64,000 nt of DNA from assembly GCF_014205835.1 (NCBI RefSeq), contig NZ_JACHCQ010000029.1:31468-95467 (forward strand), written 5' to 3'. The stretch is from Pedobacter sp. AK013 (GTDB taxonomy: Bacteria > Bacteroidota > Bacteroidia > Sphingobacteriales > Sphingobacteriaceae). Positions 61,709-64,000 of the stretch are shown here, piece after piece. The first letter of the stretch is position 1, and the number at the start of each line of letters is the position of its first letter. Below the pieces are notes generated by a model. The model did not search any database and was not told the origin of the DNA. It saw nothing but the letters and a program-made list of their open reading frames with translations. Made by a program: the position numbers and the translations under genes.

Positions 61709-62680
61709 ATGAACAATAATGCTGCAACCCGTTTAAATAAATTCATCAGCGAAAGTGGATTATGTTCACGCCGTGAAGCAGATCGTTATATCGAAAAAGG
61801 TACTGTTTTTATCAATGGAAAAAGGGCTAAGGTAGGCGATCAGGTTTTTGTAGGAGATAAAGTGATGGTTAACGGCCATAATATCGAACCCAAGGAAGAA
61901 AGTAATTTCATCCTATTAGCGTTTAATAAGCCTGTTGGCATTACTAGTACAACTGAAGGCAGCGTACGCGATAATATTGTTGATTATGTAAACCATAGTG
62001 AAAGAATATTTCCCATTGGCAGATTGGACAAAGATTCGTCAGGTCTGATTTTTCTGACCAACAATGGCGATATCGTGAACAAAATTTTAAGAGCAGGGAA
62101 TAAGCACGAAAAGGAATACGTAGTCACAGTTAATAAACCTATTACCGAAGATTTTATTTTCGAAATGAGTAATGGTGTTCCGATCCTCGGTGTAAATACA
62201 CGTAAATGTAAGGTCCGCCAGATCAGCACATTTGTATTCAATATTATCTTAATTCAGGGTTTAAACAGACAGATCCGTAGAATGTGCGAACATTTCGGTT
62301 ACGAAGTAACCAAACTAGAACGTACACGTATCATGAATATCAATCTTAAAGGTATTCCAACTGGAGAATTTAGAGAACTTACAGAAGATGAAATGAAAAG
62401 CATCACTAAAAGTATTGAAAACTCATCTTCTGAAGCTAAAGCAAAATCCAAAAGCACTAAGAAAAAAGCAAATGCCTGGGAAGAAATCCCTGAACTTAGG
62501 GAAGAACAACCCAAAAAATCATTTAAAGCAAAATCATCAGGCCAAAAATCTTCGGGCAAAAAACCAGGTGCTCATTCAGGCTCAAAGCCTGCTGGCAAAA
62601 ACAATACCGGCAACAGAAACTCGAGACCTACAAAAGGTAAATCTATAAGTAAGTCAAACTCAAGAGGCAGAGGAAGATAA
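61709..62680 (+). CDS. rluF: RluF-type 23S rRNA pseudouridine synthase with basic tail
   Basis: A 323-residue pseudouridine synthase. S4 RNA-binding domain at ~8-60 (RLNKFISESGLCSRREADRY), catalytic domain with Asp near 107 in PIGRLDKDSSGLIFLTN, and GLNRQIRRMCEHFGYEV. This is the RluF/RsuA-like branch, modifying 23S rRNA helix 80 in E. coli. After residue ~240 a Lys/Ser/Asn-rich tail of about 80 residues (e.g. SKSTKKKANAWEEI) is appended, likely disordered and RNA-binding. Such tails are common in Sphingobacteriaceae. Confidence 0.92.
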   Translation: MNNNAATRLNKFISESGLCSRREADRYIEKGTVFINGKRAKVGDQVFVGDKVMVNGHNIEPKEESNFILLAFNKPVGITSTTEGSVRDNIVDYVNHSERIFPIGRLDKDSSGLIFLTNNGDIVNKILRAGNKHEKEYVVTVNKPITEDFIFEMSNGVPILGVNTRKCKVRQISTFVFNIILIQGLNRQIRRMCEHFGYEVTKLERTRIMNINLKGIPTGEFRELTEDEMKSITKSIENSSSEAKAKSKSTKKKANAWEEIPELREEQPKKSFKAKSSGQKSSGKKPGAHSGSKPAGKNNTGNRNSRPTKGKSISKSNSRGRGR

Positions 62681-62755
62681 GCCAACCAATTGTAAAATTC
62701 CGTCTTATCCAACGGCCTTATAACCCCTACCTTTTTACCTTCTGGCTTTTTTAAG

Positions 62756-62763
62756 TACCTTTG
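62756..62763 (+). promoter_or_regulatory. -7 box (TACCTTTG) 6 nt before the rlmN start
   Basis: An exact TAnnTTTG. The TTG of this box is in frame with rlmN but is promoter DNA, so the ATG at 62770 is the likely start, with little or no leader. Confidence 0.5.
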
Positions 62764-62769
62764 CAACAA

Positions 62770-63825
62770 ATGGTAACAGCAAAAAAAACCGATATCCGTG
62801 CATTGGATCTACCTCAATTGCAGCAACACCTTGTAGCAATGCAACAGCCTGCATTTAGGGCTAAGCAGATTTACCAATGGCTTTGGGAAAAATCGGCTAC
62901 GAGTTTCGAGCAGATGAGTAATCTTTCTAAAGATCTTCGTAAGGTATTAGATGAGACTTTTACCATTAATGCGGTTCAGGTTAACAATTCTCAGTTCAGT
63001 AACGACCATACCATTAAAAATACTTTCAGGTTAGCAGACGGTAATATTGTAGAGGGCGTTTTGATTCCTTTAGAGGATCGTATGACTGCTTGTGTTAGCT
63101 CACAGGTAGGCTGTAGTTTAACCTGTAAATTCTGTGCAACGGGTTACATGGACCGTAAGCGTAATTTAAATGCTGATGAGATTTATGACCAGGTAGTATT
63201 AATAGATAAACAAGCGAAGGAGAATTATAACAATCCCCTTACCAACATTGTGTATATGGGCATGGGAGAGCCACTTTTAAACTATGCAAACGTACTAAAG
63301 TCTATTGAGCGTATTACTGCTCCAGACGGTTTAAATATGAGCTACAAGCGCATCACAGTTTCAACGGCTGGTATTGCTAAAATGATCAAGAAATTAGGTG
63401 ATGATGGTGCAAAATTTAATTTGGCGCTTTCGCTTCATGCTGCTGATGATAAAAAGCGTAATGAGATCATGCCTATCAATGAGGCCAATTCACTAAAAGC
63501 ATTGGCAGATGCACTTAAATACTACTTTGCTAAAACCAAAAACCCGGTAACATACGAGTATATCGTTTTTAATCATTTTAACGATGAAATTTCTGATGCC
63601 ATGGATTTAGCAAAATTTTGTAAACATATTCCTTGTAAGGTAAACCTGATCGAATATAATCCCATTTCTTTTGCGGATTTCACAAATGCTGAAGGCGATA
63701 AAATTGATGCATTTTCCAATTATTTGAAAAGCCAGGGGATCAATACAAATATTCGCCGTAGCCGTGGTAAAGATATTGATGCCGCCTGTGGGCAATTAGC
63801 GGTTAAAGAAGAAGCAAATGCTTAA
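62770..63825 (+). CDS. rlmN: Dual-specificity 23S rRNA/tRNA adenine C2-methyltransferase RlmN
   Basis: A 351-residue radical SAM enzyme methylating A2503 of 23S rRNA and A37 of some tRNAs. The cluster motif C-x3-C-x2-C is at ~115-122 (SLTCKFCATGYMDRKRN). NIVYMGMGEPLLNYANVL is the SAM-contact segment, and the C-terminal RGKDIDAACGQLA holds the second catalytic Cys. The N-terminal HhH-like accessory domain (FRAKQIYQWLWEKSATSFEQM) is complete. I start at the ATG rather than the upstream TTG (see -7 box). Single gene unit. Confidence 0.96.
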   Translation: MVTAKKTDIRALDLPQLQQHLVAMQQPAFRAKQIYQWLWEKSATSFEQMSNLSKDLRKVLDETFTINAVQVNNSQFSNDHTIKNTFRLADGNIVEGVLIPLEDRMTACVSSQVGCSLTCKFCATGYMDRKRNLNADEIYDQVVLIDKQAKENYNNPLTNIVYMGMGEPLLNYANVLKSIERITAPDGLNMSYKRITVSTAGIAKMIKKLGDDGAKFNLALSLHAADDKKRNEIMPINEANSLKALADALKYYFAKTKNPVTYEYIVFNHFNDEISDAMDLAKFCKHIPCKVNLIEYNPISFADFTNAEGDKIDAFSNYLKSQGINTNIRRSRGKDIDAACGQLAVKEEANA

Positions 63826-63859
63826 TCCTGCCATTTAAATTTTCTTTTCACTTAAGTGT

Positions 63860-64000
63860 TGTATAGTCTGCCGATCTTTTTTTGAAGCGCAGTTTCCTGT
63901 GCATTTAGGTTCGGTTCCGTCCTGCTGTCTGTTTTACTCCGCCAATGAAGAATCGGCTCCGTGCCCACTTCCATCAGGGCTGCCTGGAATGGTCCTGTCC
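63860..64000. repeat. Probable interspersed intergenic repeat, cut by the window end
   Basis: GC-richer than its flanks and without a frame, with hairpin-prone pieces (CCGCCAATGAAGAATCGGCTCC; GGTTCGGTTCCG). It resembles structured intergenic repeats of Pedobacter from memory, but no second copy is in the window. Confidence 0.3.

Noticed and set aside
62761..62769. A TTG start for rlmN three codons upstream
   Set aside because: The TTG is part of a consensus -7 box, so it would not be in the mRNA if that promoter is used.

Overview
The window looks like a chromosomal segment of a Sphingobacteriaceae bacterium (Bacteroidota), most likely Pedobacter or a close relative. This rests on gene content and signals rather than a database search: SprA, the giant outer-membrane protein of the type IX secretion system; TonB-dependent outer-membrane proteins with carboxypeptidase-regulatory-like N-termini; a fused malic enzyme/phosphotransacetylase; promoters of the Bacteroidota type (TTTG, 19-21 nt, TAnnTTTG); and few Shine-Dalgarno sequences.

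Layout. 1-5.8 kb: the 3' part of tex, a PnuC-type transporter, then rplM-rpsI-rpsB-tsf closed by a strong terminator. 5.8-12.6 kb: a Tat-exported metallophosphoesterase, divergent from nagA, a secreted class II cyclic-nucleotide phosphodiesterase and a large TonB-dependent receptor. 12.7-14.1 kb: pyrH-frr, with terminator. 14.1-16.3 kb: a LacI-type and an Lrp/AsnC-type regulator flank a small RNA transcription unit with two tandem tRNA-like RNAs. 16.3-19.3 kb: two copies of a ~227-nt intergenic repeat, then feoA-feoB. 19.3-25.1 kb: two paralogous outer-membrane beta-barrel proteins. 25.2-37.3 kb: a small lipoprotein, vanZ-like, gcvH, then maeB-ruvA-sprA. 37.6-47.6 kb: an envelope and housekeeping block on the minus strand (lytic transglycosylase, gatA, two TatA-type proteins, EnvC-like protein, DUF4292 lipoprotein, TPR protein, dut, flippase, acylphosphatase). 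47.8-54.3 kb: accessory genes (HTH protein, AraC regulator with aldo/keto reductase, nitronate monooxygenase-like enzyme, Fic protein with a palindromic operator, amidohydrolase) and tRNA-Thr. 54.6-59.6 kb: three tandem small secreted proteins, an NtrC-type response regulator and a convergent hybrid histidine kinase. 59.7-64 kb: WYL regulator, DinB-like protein, NADPH:FMN reductase, rluF-like gene, rlmN and a structured terminal segment.

The most unusual item is the minus-strand unit at about 15.69-15.21 kb. A consensus promoter is followed by two tandem RNAs of 114 and 145 nt and a rho-independent terminator. Each RNA has a full tRNA cloverleaf with a leucine-type D arm, a GUC (Asp) anticodon loop, G73, and a greatly enlarged variable arm. 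Compensatory changes between the copies support both the acceptor stem and the variable-arm helix. Other points worth checking are a perfect 16-bp palindrome over the -7 element of a class II fic gene, a 10-bp palindrome against the nagA start, a set of -7 boxes placed 3-6 nt before start codons (possible leaderless mRNAs), the triplicated secreted protein genes, and an EnvC-like protein that has lost its zinc ligands. No CRISPR array, rRNA, prophage or intact insertion sequence was seen.
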